64,000 bases of DNA from Flavobacterium hungaricum. Its GTDB lineage: Bacteria; Bacteroidota; Bacteroidia; Flavobacteriales; Flavobacteriaceae. The translations under genes were made by a program, and so were the position numbers. Each line of letters begins with the position of its first letter. Positions within the stretch are counted from its first letter, which is position 1. The notes under the pieces are model-generated. The model did no database searches, was not told where the DNA came from, and saw nothing but the letters and a program-made list of their open reading frames with translations. Below are positions 25,829-34,839 of this stretch, one piece after another. The stretch spans positions 372,001 to 436,000 of the forward strand of contig NZ_PRDM01000004.1 of assembly GCF_015182285.1 (NCBI RefSeq). Reading direction: 5' to 3'.

Positions 25829-27865
25829 TTAACCTCTTTTTTCAAATTGAGAAATTCCTTTCTCAAGCCAGTTCAAATATTCGGCAACATCCGGATTATA
25901 AGCCGATGTTTCGTTCAGCGATTCTCCTTTGTGGTCTACCAACACATAAAAAGGCTGTGCATTGGTTTTATAAGTCAGCGTTTGAAATTCACTCCATTTC
26001 TGCCCGATGTATTTGAGTTTCCTGCCCGTTAATTTTGAAACAATCTGTTCTTTAGAGTCCAATTCTCTTTTATCATCGACATAAAGCGAAATCAAAACCA
26101 AATCGCCTTTTAGAATTTGCTGTACTTTCTCGTCAGACCACACATTATCTTCCATTTTTCGGCAATTAACGCAGGCGTGACCTGTAAAATCAATCATCAC
26201 CGGTTTTCCTATCTTTTTGGCATATTGCATTCCCAAATCATAATCGGTAAAAGCCATAATATTATGAGGCCCCAGCGATGCCCCTTCTGGCAGACTTGGT
26301 ATACTTTCTTTTGCGTTAGAATGGTTTAAACCATTCGGAATCTCGCTGTAATGCATTGGCGGAGGAAAACCGCTGATCATTTTCAAAGGCGCTCCCCAAA
26401 TTCCCGGTATCAGATAAATCGTAAATGCCAAAGCAGCAACTCCAAGTCCTAATCTGCCGACACTGATACTCGAAATCGGACTGTCGTGCGGGAGCTGAAT
26501 TTTTCCGAACAAATAAAAAGTCAGGGTTGCGAAAATAGCAATCCAGATGGCTAAAAAAGTTTCTCTTTCCAGCCAATGCAGCTGCAAAACCAAATCGGCA
26601 TTCGATAAAAATTTAAAAGCCAGAGCCATTTCCAGAAACCCTAAAAATACTTTGACAGAGTTGAGCCAGCCTCCTGATTTTGGCAGCGAATTTAACCAGC
26701 CTGGAAAAGCAGCAAATAAGGTAAAAGGCAAAGCCAAAGCCAGCGAAAAACCAAACATACCGACAAAAGGCGCGATACCGCCCCGCGAAGCCGCTTCTAC
26801 TAATAAAGTTCCCACGATAGGTCCCGTACAAGAAAAAGAAACAATTGCGAGCGCCAGAGCCATAAACAATATTCCTGCAACACCGCCTTTGTCTGCCTGA
26901 GAATCTACTTTGCTGGCCCACGAATTGGGAAGCATAATTTCGAACGCGCCTAAAAACGAAAAGGCAAAAAATAATAAGAGCACAAAAAAGATCAAATTGA
27001 ACCAAACGTTTGTAGAGAGCGCATTGAGCGAATCGGCTCCAAAAATCCAAGTAACCACAGCGCCCAAAAAAATGTAAATTGCAATAATCGAAATCCCGTA
27101 AAAAATGGCTTTTCTAATTCCCTGCGATTTGGTTTTGCTTTGTTTTGTAAAAAAACTCACGGTCATCGGAATCATCGGAAAAACACAAGGCGTTAATAAA
27201 GCAGCAAATCCAGAGAAAAATGACAGCAGAAAAATCGTTCCTAAATTTCTGGATGCTGTTGGCTTTGTTTTTTGAAACACTTTTCGAGGCTTTTTTACAA
27301 TTGCAGCTACTTTTCCTTTTTTAGTTTTAATTTCAGATTCCAAAGGTTTTGTGTCTGTTATTTCTGCCTCGGTTTGGAGCGTATTTTCGACTAAAGTTTT
27401 CGCTTTCGCGGATGGAATAACAGCAAATTCTAATTCGTCTGAACTTGGCGGTAAACAGTTTTCATCATTACAAACCATAAATTCAACCGCAGCTTTGATT
27501 TTGAAAGGTTGAGACGATAGTATTCTAATGCGTTGCCTAAAAACAGTTTCTTTTTCAAAAAACTTAATCTGCATTTTAAAAACAGGATCATTGATTGTCT
27601 TTCCTTTTGCTTCTTTTACAGCGCCGATCAATTCAAAAGCGGCACTTTTAGTAAAACTAAAATGGGTCGGAATCGGACCGCCGTCCGAAACTTCCTGACT
27701 GTACAAATGCCAGCCCGGTTCTATAATGGCTTTTGCCTCCAATTCATACTCCGTATCTGAAATCTTCTCAATACTCGTTTTCCATTTTAACGGATTGTAG
27801 ATTTGAGCTTTCACGAAAGTAGAAAACAAGAGGATAGAGCCCAGTAAAAAAAGATTCTTTTTCAT
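25829..27865 (-). CDS. dsbD: Thiol:disulfide interchange protein DsbD
   Basis: A 678-residue protein with all three DsbD parts and all six redox cysteines. The periplasmic alpha domain (signal peptide 1-20) has C132/C137 in VCNDENCLPP. The membrane domain (about 205-490) has C227 in LLTPCVFPM and C346 in VSFSCTGPIVG. The thioredoxin-like gamma domain has C565-V-N-C568 in TGHACVNCRKM. It carries electrons from cytoplasmic thioredoxin to periplasmic reductases. It lies downstream of locus A on the same strand but behind its own terminator, so a functional link is inferred from position only. Confidence 0.92.
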   Translation of the reverse strand: MKKNLFLLGSILLFSTFVKAQIYNPLKWKTSIEKISDTEYELEAKAIIEPGWHLYSQEVSDGGPIPTHFSFTKSAAFELIGAVKEAKGKTINDPVFKMQIKFFEKETVFRQRIRILSSQPFKIKAAVEFMVCNDENCLPPSSDELEFAVIPSAKAKTLVENTLQTEAEITDTKPLESEIKTKKGKVAAIVKKPRKVFQKTKPTASRNLGTIFLLSFFSGFAALLTPCVFPMIPMTVSFFTKQSKTKSQGIRKAIFYGISIIAIYIFLGAVVTWIFGADSLNALSTNVWFNLIFFVLLLFFAFSFLGAFEIMLPNSWASKVDSQADKGGVAGILFMALALAIVSFSCTGPIVGTLLVEAASRGGIAPFVGMFGFSLALALPFTLFAAFPGWLNSLPKSGGWLNSVKVFLGFLEMALAFKFLSNADLVLQLHWLERETFLAIWIAIFATLTFYLFGKIQLPHDSPISSISVGRLGLGVAALAFTIYLIPGIWGAPLKMISGFPPPMHYSEIPNGLNHSNAKESIPSLPEGASLGPHNIMAFTDYDLGMQYAKKIGKPVMIDFTGHACVNCRKMEDNVWSDEKVQQILKGDLVLISLYVDDKRELDSKEQIVSKLTGRKLKYIGQKWSEFQTLTYKTNAQPFYVLVDHKGESLNETSAYNPDVAEYLNWLEKGISQFEKRG

Positions 27866-27879
27866 GGGATAAAAGGTTT

Positions 27880-27913
27880 AAAAAAGAGGGTTGAATAGCA
27901 AAAAACAACCCTC
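27880..27913 (-). terminator. Terminator of the locus A M16 gene
   Basis: GAGGGTTG/CAACCCTC stem (27886-27893 with 27906-27913) followed on the minus strand by a T run. It separates the M16 gene from dsbD. Confidence 0.8.
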
Positions 27914-28007
27914 CATAAATCCGCTATTCAAATTATCTGCTTACTAATTCAAAATATTATTTGATAGGGAAATACAAATTAAATTGTGGTAATTAAAAGG
28001 GGTGAGA

Positions 28008-30827
28008 TTACTTTAATGGTTTGAAAACGACTTCCATCGAATCGGCTTTATCTAATAATGAATTGGCAAATTCCTGAATATCTTTGGCAGTAATGCTTTT
28101 TACAATATTCTCATAAGTTGCAGGATCATTCCTATTATAGCCTTCTTCAAAATAATTAGAAAGCACACTCATACTGTAACTGTTGAAGTTTTTACTGTCT
28201 TCTCTAGATTTTAAATAATTGGTTCTTGTCTTTTCGATATCCTCAGCAAGGATTTCGCCTTTCTTAATTTTATCGATTTCCTGATACACAATTGGCAGTA
28301 AATGCTCTACTTTATCGGCATCACAATCAAAAGTTATCTGAATACCACCTTTTGTAACTGGATCTTTAACTAATGAGCCTTTAACCTGTGCGCCATAAGT
28401 TCCGCCTTCTTTCTCGCGAAGACTTTCTGTATAACGCAAAGTCAAAATATCGCCTACGAATGAATTCAAAATTCTATTTTTATGTGAATAAACATAATCT
28501 TTCATGAAAGCAATGTTAACCGAACTTTTAGGGGTTTCCATTTTTATAAAAACATCACGGTCAATCTTCTTAGAAGTCCATTCGGGAACTTCTTTTTTAA
28601 ACTTTTCTTTTCGTTTAATCCCTTTTATACTGGCAATATATTTTTCTAATAAAGGCTTTAAAACTTCTGGTGTAACATCTCCAACAATATAAAACTCAAA
28701 ATTCGATACATCAGCAAATCGGTCTAAATAGATAGACTTCATTTTTTCAAAAGATAAATCATCGATATACTTTTGGTCTAATGAACGGATTTTAGGATTG
28801 TTTTTTCCGTAAACTATGTTGGACAAACTATCCTGCATTTTGGCACTAATATCATTTTCTCTATTTTTTAAAGAGTTCTGAAGCCTTTGTTTCAAGAGAT
28901 CATACATTTTAGTGTCAAATCTTGGCTGTACAAAACGTAAATGCACCAGCTCCATCATAGTTTGAATGTCTTTTACATTTGCCGATCCAGTAACGGTTTC
29001 TTTTAAGGAACTGATTGCTACATAAGAATCTGCAATTTTTCCTTTTAAAACTTTTTCCAAATCAACATTTGAAAGTTCTCCAACACCAGACATCATGGCA
29101 AGACTTGTAGACCTAAAAGCTGATGGAAGATCCTGCGAAAGGTACAATGAAGTTCCTCCAGAACTTTCTGCTTCCAGATTTACTTGTTTTTTGTTTTTAT
29201 CAGCAAATTTATAATGCACTTTTACGCCATTACTTAATACATATGTAGTTGCATCGATTTCGGAAGTCTTTTTCTCAGAAACAATTTTTCCTGATTTAAT
29301 TTCTAAATTTCCTAAAAGTGTTTTTCCTTCAAAAGTGTCTATATAGGGCTGCAGTGAAGCATCGTTTTCTGAATTCTGAATAATATCAAAAGCCTTTTCT
29401 TGTGTTAGATTTTCTTCATTAACTACACCTCTTACCGCAACAACGCGGTTTTGTGCAGTATACAATTTAGAAATTTGTTCCTCCAGAATTTTAGAATTAA
29501 TATTGTTTAAAATTGCTTTTGTCATTTCAAATTCGGCATTTGGATCTGCAATAACTTCATGGTTCAAATAATCGTCTTTGACCATTCCGATCACTTGTTT
29601 GTGCGAGATCTCATTTAGCTTCTCCAGATAATTTTCGTAATTCGAAATGTTTTCAGAAACTGCACGTTCAATTTCTCCTTTTGAGAATCCGAATTTGTAA
29701 GCCCGAACCCATTCGGTCATCGCTGCTGAAAAAGCTTCGGCTTGTTTTCCTGGTTTTGGCGAAACACTCAAAAACCAAATATCATTTAATCTAGTATATT
29801 TTTGGTAACCGGCCTGCGCACTTTTAAAAGGGCATTCCTGCTTTTGCGCCATTTCTGCCAAACGATTGTTCAAAATTGAAAAAGCCAGAGCGCGCTGCGT
29901 TGCCGTTTCTAATCCTGCATAGTTTGTTGTTGGTTTTTCAGCAGTATGACGAACCATAAAAGTGATATTGGAAGCCGAAATTTCTTTGTCTAAAGCGAGT
30001 TTAAAAGTCGGCGCTGCTTTTTCTGGAATAACAATTTCAAAACGCTTTTTAGGATTTTGAGGCGTTGGAATATCAGCAAAAAGCTTTTTAATTTTGGTTT
30101 CAATTTCGGCTGCATTAATATCCCCGACAATGGCGATTGCCTGCAAATCTGGCCGGTACCAATCTTTGTAAAAATCTTTTAAAACCTGGTACTTAAAGTT
30201 TTTAACGATTTCCATATCACCAATAGGCATGCGGTCTGCATAAAGCGAATTGTTGTAATAATACGGCGCTAACTGATTGTAAATTCTTGCTCCCGCATTT
30301 TGTCTCGTGCGCCATTCTTCGGTAATTACACCGCGTTCGGCATCGATTTCGGCATCGGTCAATGATAAAAAATTAGACCAGTCGTGCAAAACCAATAAGC
30401 AGGTATCTACTACTCCACCATCTTTTGACGGAATGTTGTCTAAGTTGTAAACGGTTTCGTCTGTACTGGTGTAGGCATTGATATTTTTTCCGAAAACCGC
30501 ACCTTGTTTTTGAAGCGTATTCAAAATTCCTTTGCCTTCAAAATTTTTGGTTCCGTTAAACGCCATATGTTCCAGAAAATGCGCCAGCCCTTTCTGCTGG
30601 TCGTTTTCGAGAATCGAACCTACATTTTGAATAATATAATAACTCGCCGTATTTTTATTGACTTGTGTCGGATAAATATAATACGTCATTCCGTTTGGCA
30701 GCACTCCTTTTTTGATCTTTTGATTGACTGCAATTGGTTCATCTGCCTTGAAATTCTGGGCATTCGAAAAAACGTTAATCCCAATTACAAGCAGAAAAGC
30801 CAGTACCGATTTTTGTTTGTTAAACAT
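28008..30827 (-). CDS. M16 family zinc metallopeptidase, locus A
   Basis: A 939-residue exported protein (signal peptide about 1-23, ending SNAQ). The inverted zinc motif is H83-F-L-E86-H87 (HxxEH), and E164 in EIDAERGV is the third ligand at the usual distance, so the first M16 half is active. R and Y residues of the second, inactive half appear in ESLREKEGGTYGAQVKGSL near 790-808. It probably degrades peptides in the periplasm. It is closely similar along its whole length to the M16 protein of locus B (60500-63316). It follows the TlpA gene after a 177-bp gap with palindromes. Confidence 0.88.
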   Translation of the reverse strand: MFNKQKSVLAFLLVIGINVFSNAQNFKADEPIAVNQKIKKGVLPNGMTYYIYPTQVNKNTASYYIIQNVGSILENDQQKGLAHFLEHMAFNGTKNFEGKGILNTLQKQGAVFGKNINAYTSTDETVYNLDNIPSKDGGVVDTCLLVLHDWSNFLSLTDAEIDAERGVITEEWRTRQNAGARIYNQLAPYYYNNSLYADRMPIGDMEIVKNFKYQVLKDFYKDWYRPDLQAIAIVGDINAAEIETKIKKLFADIPTPQNPKKRFEIVIPEKAAPTFKLALDKEISASNITFMVRHTAEKPTTNYAGLETATQRALAFSILNNRLAEMAQKQECPFKSAQAGYQKYTRLNDIWFLSVSPKPGKQAEAFSAAMTEWVRAYKFGFSKGEIERAVSENISNYENYLEKLNEISHKQVIGMVKDDYLNHEVIADPNAEFEMTKAILNNINSKILEEQISKLYTAQNRVVAVRGVVNEENLTQEKAFDIIQNSENDASLQPYIDTFEGKTLLGNLEIKSGKIVSEKKTSEIDATTYVLSNGVKVHYKFADKNKKQVNLEAESSGGTSLYLSQDLPSAFRSTSLAMMSGVGELSNVDLEKVLKGKIADSYVAISSLKETVTGSANVKDIQTMMELVHLRFVQPRFDTKMYDLLKQRLQNSLKNRENDISAKMQDSLSNIVYGKNNPKIRSLDQKYIDDLSFEKMKSIYLDRFADVSNFEFYIVGDVTPEVLKPLLEKYIASIKGIKRKEKFKKEVPEWTSKKIDRDVFIKMETPKSSVNIAFMKDYVYSHKNRILNSFVGDILTLRYTESLREKEGGTYGAQVKGSLVKDPVTKGGIQITFDCDADKVEHLLPIVYQEIDKIKKGEILAEDIEKTRTNYLKSREDSKNFNSYSMSVLSNYFEEGYNRNDPATYENIVKSITAKDIQEFANSLLDKADSMEVVFKPLK

Positions 30828-30931
30828 ATATTTTCTTTTTTTTTATTTACTGCTGACAGCTATTTTAAACACTTAGAGACAAAATCTTTTGAAACGCATA
30901 AAAGGGGTTTTACTTTCATTCACACATCATT

Positions 30932-30984
30932 AGAAACTAGTTTCTTTTTCTATTCTTTTTAAAGAAACTTAGGCCTATGTTTCT
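30932..30984. promoter_or_regulatory. Two palindromes with the same half-site upstream of the locus A M16 gene
   Basis: AGAAACTAGTTTCT (30932-30945) is a perfect palindrome. 18 bp further on, AGAAAC/GTTTCT (30963-30968 with 30979-30984) repeats the half-site with a 10-base centre. They lie in the only long gap inside locus A and may bind a regulator or separate M16 expression from the rest. Confidence 0.4.
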
Positions 30985-31004
30985 ATTTGTTTACTACTTA
31001 CAGC

Positions 31005-32387
31005 TTAAACTTTCAATAATTTATCCAACTGCACCCTCAATTCTGGATTTGACGGACGAAGCGCGTCGGCATTGATGATATTTCCATTCGTATCAAACAA
31101 TAAAAATCTCGGAATCGCATTGACATCGTAATTTTTAGCCACATCAGAACTAAAATCTTTATCTGCCATTAACTGAATTCCTTTTAATTGTTCTTTGGTC
31201 ACAAAATCTTTCCATTTTTGTGCGTCTTTTGGTTTGTCTAGCGAAAGACTCACAAACACAATATTTTTTCCGTGATAGTCTTCTTCAATTTTTTTCATGT
31301 GCGGAATCTCTGCTTTACAAGGCCCGCACCACGTTGCCCACAAATCAATGTATACCAATTTACCCTTGAAATCTGAAAAGGAAACGGGTTTGTCATTAAT
31401 GTCTTTATACGTAAAATTTAATCCTTTCTGCCCAACATTTTTATGCAGTACTTTTTCGTAATCTACTAAAAACGTTTTGCTTGCCTCAGAAATCATGAAG
31501 GGTTTTATCGTTGGTGCAATTTTTTCGTATTCTTCAATTTTCATTCTTGATCCTGCAACTGCATCGCGAAGATACGCATCTTTTAAAGCTGGATCTGTAA
31601 TATGCGTAATTGCTTCTGTTAAGTCTAAACGTTTTGGCGCTGCACCAGCATTCATCGTTACATAAAAGAAATAATTTGACATTAACGAAACGCCGTTTTG
31701 CAATTTTAATAGATCTGGATCTGTAAACTTTTTATCGGTCTGCCAGGTTTTGATCACCGCCGGACGATCGTCTTTATCAGGAAATGCAGTTCTGGGCATT
31801 CTAAAAAAAGTATAGGTCAATTCTTCAACATCTGTTGCAACGGCTAATTTTAATAACTTATTGAATGCAGCATCTTTGGTTTTAATGGTTTTGGAGAATT
31901 CATCGGCTTTTGCCACACCTTTGTCAAGCCAAGGATAAAATTCTACATACGTTGCATCTCCTCCTAATCTGGCGAAAGGTGCAAATTCGTTATAGATTTC
32001 ATTGGCTTTCTGCACCAAAGCGTTTTGCCCGATATTTTTGCCGCTCAAAACATAATTCTCTTTATTAACGACAAGACTAATGTCTAATTTTGGTTCTAAA
32101 TACAATCGTATTAATTGATTTCTGCTTTTAAACTGACCGTAATCAACGTAATAAAAACCAGGTGCTGCAACTGGAATCATAAAGCCAAATTCCCCCAGAG
32201 CATTGACTTTTGCAGTTGCAGCAGCCGCTGGTTTTCCTTCTTCCACGGAAAAAAGTGTAACTTCTTTCACTTTATGATCTGGTATTGCAACTGTTCCTTT
32301 AATTACTGCATATTCAGATAGACTAGCAGCAAAACTCATTTGAACCGTAAGGAAGGTTAAAATGAAATAAAAAATGTGTTTTTTCAT
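31005..32387 (-). CDS. TlpA-like periplasmic thiol:disulfide protein, locus A
   Basis: A 460-residue protein: signal peptide (about 1-20), a beta-rich domain resembling DUF4369 (about 25-115), a helical middle part, and a C-terminal thioredoxin domain. The active site is W353-C354-G355-P356-C357 in WATWCGPCKAEIPHMKK. The cis-proline segment NAIPRFLLFD is present. It is of the TlpA/ResA type and probably reduces disulfides in the periplasm. Its stop is 177 bp before the M16 gene and its start lies 29 bp behind the aspartyl protease gene. Confidence 0.85.
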   Translation of the reverse strand: MKKHIFYFILTFLTVQMSFAASLSEYAVIKGTVAIPDHKVKEVTLFSVEEGKPAAAATAKVNALGEFGFMIPVAAPGFYYVDYGQFKSRNQLIRLYLEPKLDISLVVNKENYVLSGKNIGQNALVQKANEIYNEFAPFARLGGDATYVEFYPWLDKGVAKADEFSKTIKTKDAAFNKLLKLAVATDVEELTYTFFRMPRTAFPDKDDRPAVIKTWQTDKKFTDPDLLKLQNGVSLMSNYFFYVTMNAGAAPKRLDLTEAITHITDPALKDAYLRDAVAGSRMKIEEYEKIAPTIKPFMISEASKTFLVDYEKVLHKNVGQKGLNFTYKDINDKPVSFSDFKGKLVYIDLWATWCGPCKAEIPHMKKIEEDYHGKNIVFVSLSLDKPKDAQKWKDFVTKEQLKGIQLMADKDFSSDVAKNYDVNAIPRFLLFDTNGNIINADALRPSNPELRVQLDKLLKV

Positions 32388-32416
32388 AATAGTATATTTG
32401 TTTTTTGTTTGATAGA

Positions 32417-33889
32417 TTAAATTGAAATTCGCATCGATTGATCGTCTTGTTCTATGATAATATCTTTGCTTTCTTTAGTCTCTTTGAGCTTTTTTAGATT
32501 TTCTGGTTTTACTAAATCTGTTGCTTCAAAATCGTTGATCTGCGTAACTTTTGCCCCGACTTTTACTTTCTTTAAATCTTCATTTTGCTGCTCTAAAACT
32601 TTTTTTACCAAAAGATTCTGGTTTTCATCAAATTCTAAATTGAGTCCGCCCAAATAAAAGGAAGGTATTTTTTTGAAATTTTTATTGGGTTCTAAATACA
32701 CGGTTTTGTGTAATAAATCGATTGTAAAATTGAAACGCTTTATCAAATCAATTCCCAAAGATCCATCGGCAGAAGCCCAATTTTTATTCTCCTCCTGATA
32801 TTCCTGAAGTGCCACGGTTACATTTGGAAAATTGTTCCCGTTAATGCTGACATTCGGGATGGCACCGCCGACAATTTTAGTTTGTTTTCCTAAACTGTAA
32901 TTGACTGAGGTGTACTCGGTTTTTAAACTGGCTTCGAGATTGTTTTTGTGATTAAAAGGTCCGTAAGCGATAAGATCATAACCTGCTCCGGTATCAAAAG
33001 TGAAACTGCCTTCGACTGTTTTTTTATCTTCAAAAGTCAGATTCATTTTTACTACCGGAAGTCCTGATTTATAATCAAAAACCAACGGCTTTGCTTTTCC
33101 CCAATAATTAAAATTTCCGAAGTTGTACAAATCAATGGTCATCGTATCAAAATTGACAGAAGTGATGTAATTGCGAAGCAGATTGGCGCCAAATAATCCG
33201 TCATAAACCCCATGTTTTGGAAAAATTACCAAGCCTTGATTTTTTAAAACCTGATCTCCCAAATAAATGGTATTATCTGCAGAATACTGAACCTGCTGAC
33301 TGCCGCCAACAACAGATGCCGATTTGCTTTTCGTAATCACAACTCCGGCTTTGTAAGCACTGTCTGGATTTAAAGCCATTCCGTCTGCGCCGGTATCAAA
33401 AAGCATTAAAAACTCACGGTCGGCTTTGTTTAGTTTGATTTTAATGGCGATTCCGTTTTCGATAATTTGAAACGGAATACTGGCCACTTTTTTTACTGTT
33501 GCATTTCGGTCAACTTTATACAAACCATCGAAAAAAGTCACATACAACATTTTGCTTTCCGAATTGAAAACAATTTGAGACGGTTTCTTTTCTTTTCCTT
33601 TAAAGTAAAAATCTACCAAAACGTAGGTTTCCTTTTTTATTTCTACAGTCTTTCCAATCTGAATAGAATCTAAAGCGGGAAAAGCATTAAAAATACCGTT
33701 CAAATAATATTCGTTTGAAGATGAATCTCCTACACCAACAGTAAATTGTGGCGCCAGAAGATTTTTCATACTGCTGTAATCTTTATTTTGAAAGGCTTTT
33801 TCGAAAGTTTCAATAGATTTTCGGATGCTGTTTTGAGCATAGATCGTACAGCCAAAAATCAATATTGAAAACAGGAATATCTTTTTCAT
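32417..33889 (-). CDS. Periplasmic aspartyl protease with two DTG motifs and a C-terminal PDZ-like domain, locus A
   Basis: A 490-residue protein. A signal peptide (1-18) precedes an NTF2-like small domain (about 20-120) and two retropepsin-like halves, each with DTGA: D165-T-G in LMLFDTGADGMALNP and D299-T-G in SFTFDTGAGYDLIA. The end (about 410-490) looks like a PDZ domain. Two catalytic aspartates in one chain would allow a pepsin-like monomer instead of the dimer of viral-type enzymes. It starts 6 bp after the thioredoxin-like gene. Confidence 0.8.
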   Translation of the reverse strand: MKKIFLFSILIFGCTIYAQNSIRKSIETFEKAFQNKDYSSMKNLLAPQFTVGVGDSSSNEYYLNGIFNAFPALDSIQIGKTVEIKKETYVLVDFYFKGKEKKPSQIVFNSESKMLYVTFFDGLYKVDRNATVKKVASIPFQIIENGIAIKIKLNKADREFLMLFDTGADGMALNPDSAYKAGVVITKSKSASVVGGSQQVQYSADNTIYLGDQVLKNQGLVIFPKHGVYDGLFGANLLRNYITSVNFDTMTIDLYNFGNFNYWGKAKPLVFDYKSGLPVVKMNLTFEDKKTVEGSFTFDTGAGYDLIAYGPFNHKNNLEASLKTEYTSVNYSLGKQTKIVGGAIPNVSINGNNFPNVTVALQEYQEENKNWASADGSLGIDLIKRFNFTIDLLHKTVYLEPNKNFKKIPSFYLGGLNLEFDENQNLLVKKVLEQQNEDLKKVKVGAKVTQINDFEATDLVKPENLKKLKETKESKDIIIEQDDQSMRISI

Positions 33890-33895
33890 TTCGAT

Positions 33896-34765
33896 TTACT
33901 TTTGTGGAGTATTCGGTTTAACCACCACTTTTTCAACTCCAAAATCTTTCAGTAAAATACCCGAGTATTTGGCAAATTCTTCTGGCGTGTATAGTTCTTT
34001 TGAACCGTTTACTAATTCTGTAAACCCTTTTAGATCATTCTTTTTTTCGTATTCTCTTTTCTTGCGTTGTAAGATGGTAAACACGTGACTTGTAACGTTC
34101 CATCTTCCATAATCTTCCATTAATTTTTTACTCTTTAAAAGAAATTGATCATCGTATTGTTTGCCTACTCGCAATCCCGTAACAATTACAAAAGGAACTT
34201 CTTCAGTAATATCTTTAGATTTCAAATAAGCATCGATCACATCAAACGGCACATTTCTTTTTCCATCTAAATACGCTTGTTTGTAAAAATCAGGATAGTC
34301 TTTTTCCTGAATTTCTGGACTGTACTTTTTAAAGATTCCTTTTTTAGCCGTCTCTTTTGCATTTTGAAGCAGGGCAGTAAATTGCTCTACGTTTTGAAAT
34401 CCGCCCGCAATATCAATTACTTTTCCATCTGCATTCATAAATAAAAAAGTCGGAAAACCGGTTACGCCGTATTTCATGCATAATTTTTTGCCAATTTCTT
34501 CTTTTAAAATATCCGACTTGAAAGTGACAAAATCTGCACTTAAAACAGCTGCTACTTTTGGATCTGGAAATACTTCTTTGTCCATTTGTGCGCACGGCGC
34601 GCAGCCTGTAAAATACAAATCGACAAAGATTAATTTTTTCTCCGTTTGAGCTTGTTTTTTAACTAGTTCCCAGCTTTCATCGCTTGATGAAGCCTGCGCA
34701 TTTAAGGCAATAGAAGTCCAGGCAAGCAGCAAAAATGCACTTGCGGTTTTAAAAATGAGTTTCAT
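33896..34765 (-). CDS. Thioredoxin-like periplasmic protein with CAPC site, locus A
   Basis: A 289-residue protein. A signal peptide (about 1-24) precedes a thioredoxin fold with C55-A-P-C58 in YFTGCAPCAQMDKEVF and the cis-proline segment GVTGFPTFLF. A helical C-terminal extension of about 140 residues follows. CAPC differs from the usual CGPC and suggests a different redox potential. Its place next to a protease and TlpA suggests that it reduces disulfides of incoming substrates, which is inference. Confidence 0.82.
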   Translation of the reverse strand: MKLIFKTASAFLLLAWTSIALNAQASSSDESWELVKKQAQTEKKLIFVDLYFTGCAPCAQMDKEVFPDPKVAAVLSADFVTFKSDILKEEIGKKLCMKYGVTGFPTFLFMNADGKVIDIAGGFQNVEQFTALLQNAKETAKKGIFKKYSPEIQEKDYPDFYKQAYLDGKRNVPFDVIDAYLKSKDITEEVPFVIVTGLRVGKQYDDQFLLKSKKLMEDYGRWNVTSHVFTILQRKKREYEKKNDLKGFTELVNGSKELYTPEEFAKYSGILLKDFGVEKVVVKPNTPQK

Positions 34766-34783
34766 AAAATGTGATTTTTTTAT

Positions 34784-34816
34784 AAGCCGAATGACTATTG
34801 AATTTTCATTCGGCTT
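34784..34816. repeat. Hairpin between the PKD-like lipoprotein gene and the thioredoxin-like gene
   Basis: Perfect 11-base inverted repeat AAGCCGAATGA/TCATTCGGCTT. The T run is on the plus strand, so it is a poor terminator for the minus-strand operon. It may protect or process the transcript between the surface-lipoprotein genes and the redox/protease genes. Confidence 0.6.
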
Positions 34817-34839
34817 TTTTTAATTTTTAGGGTTTTTAA

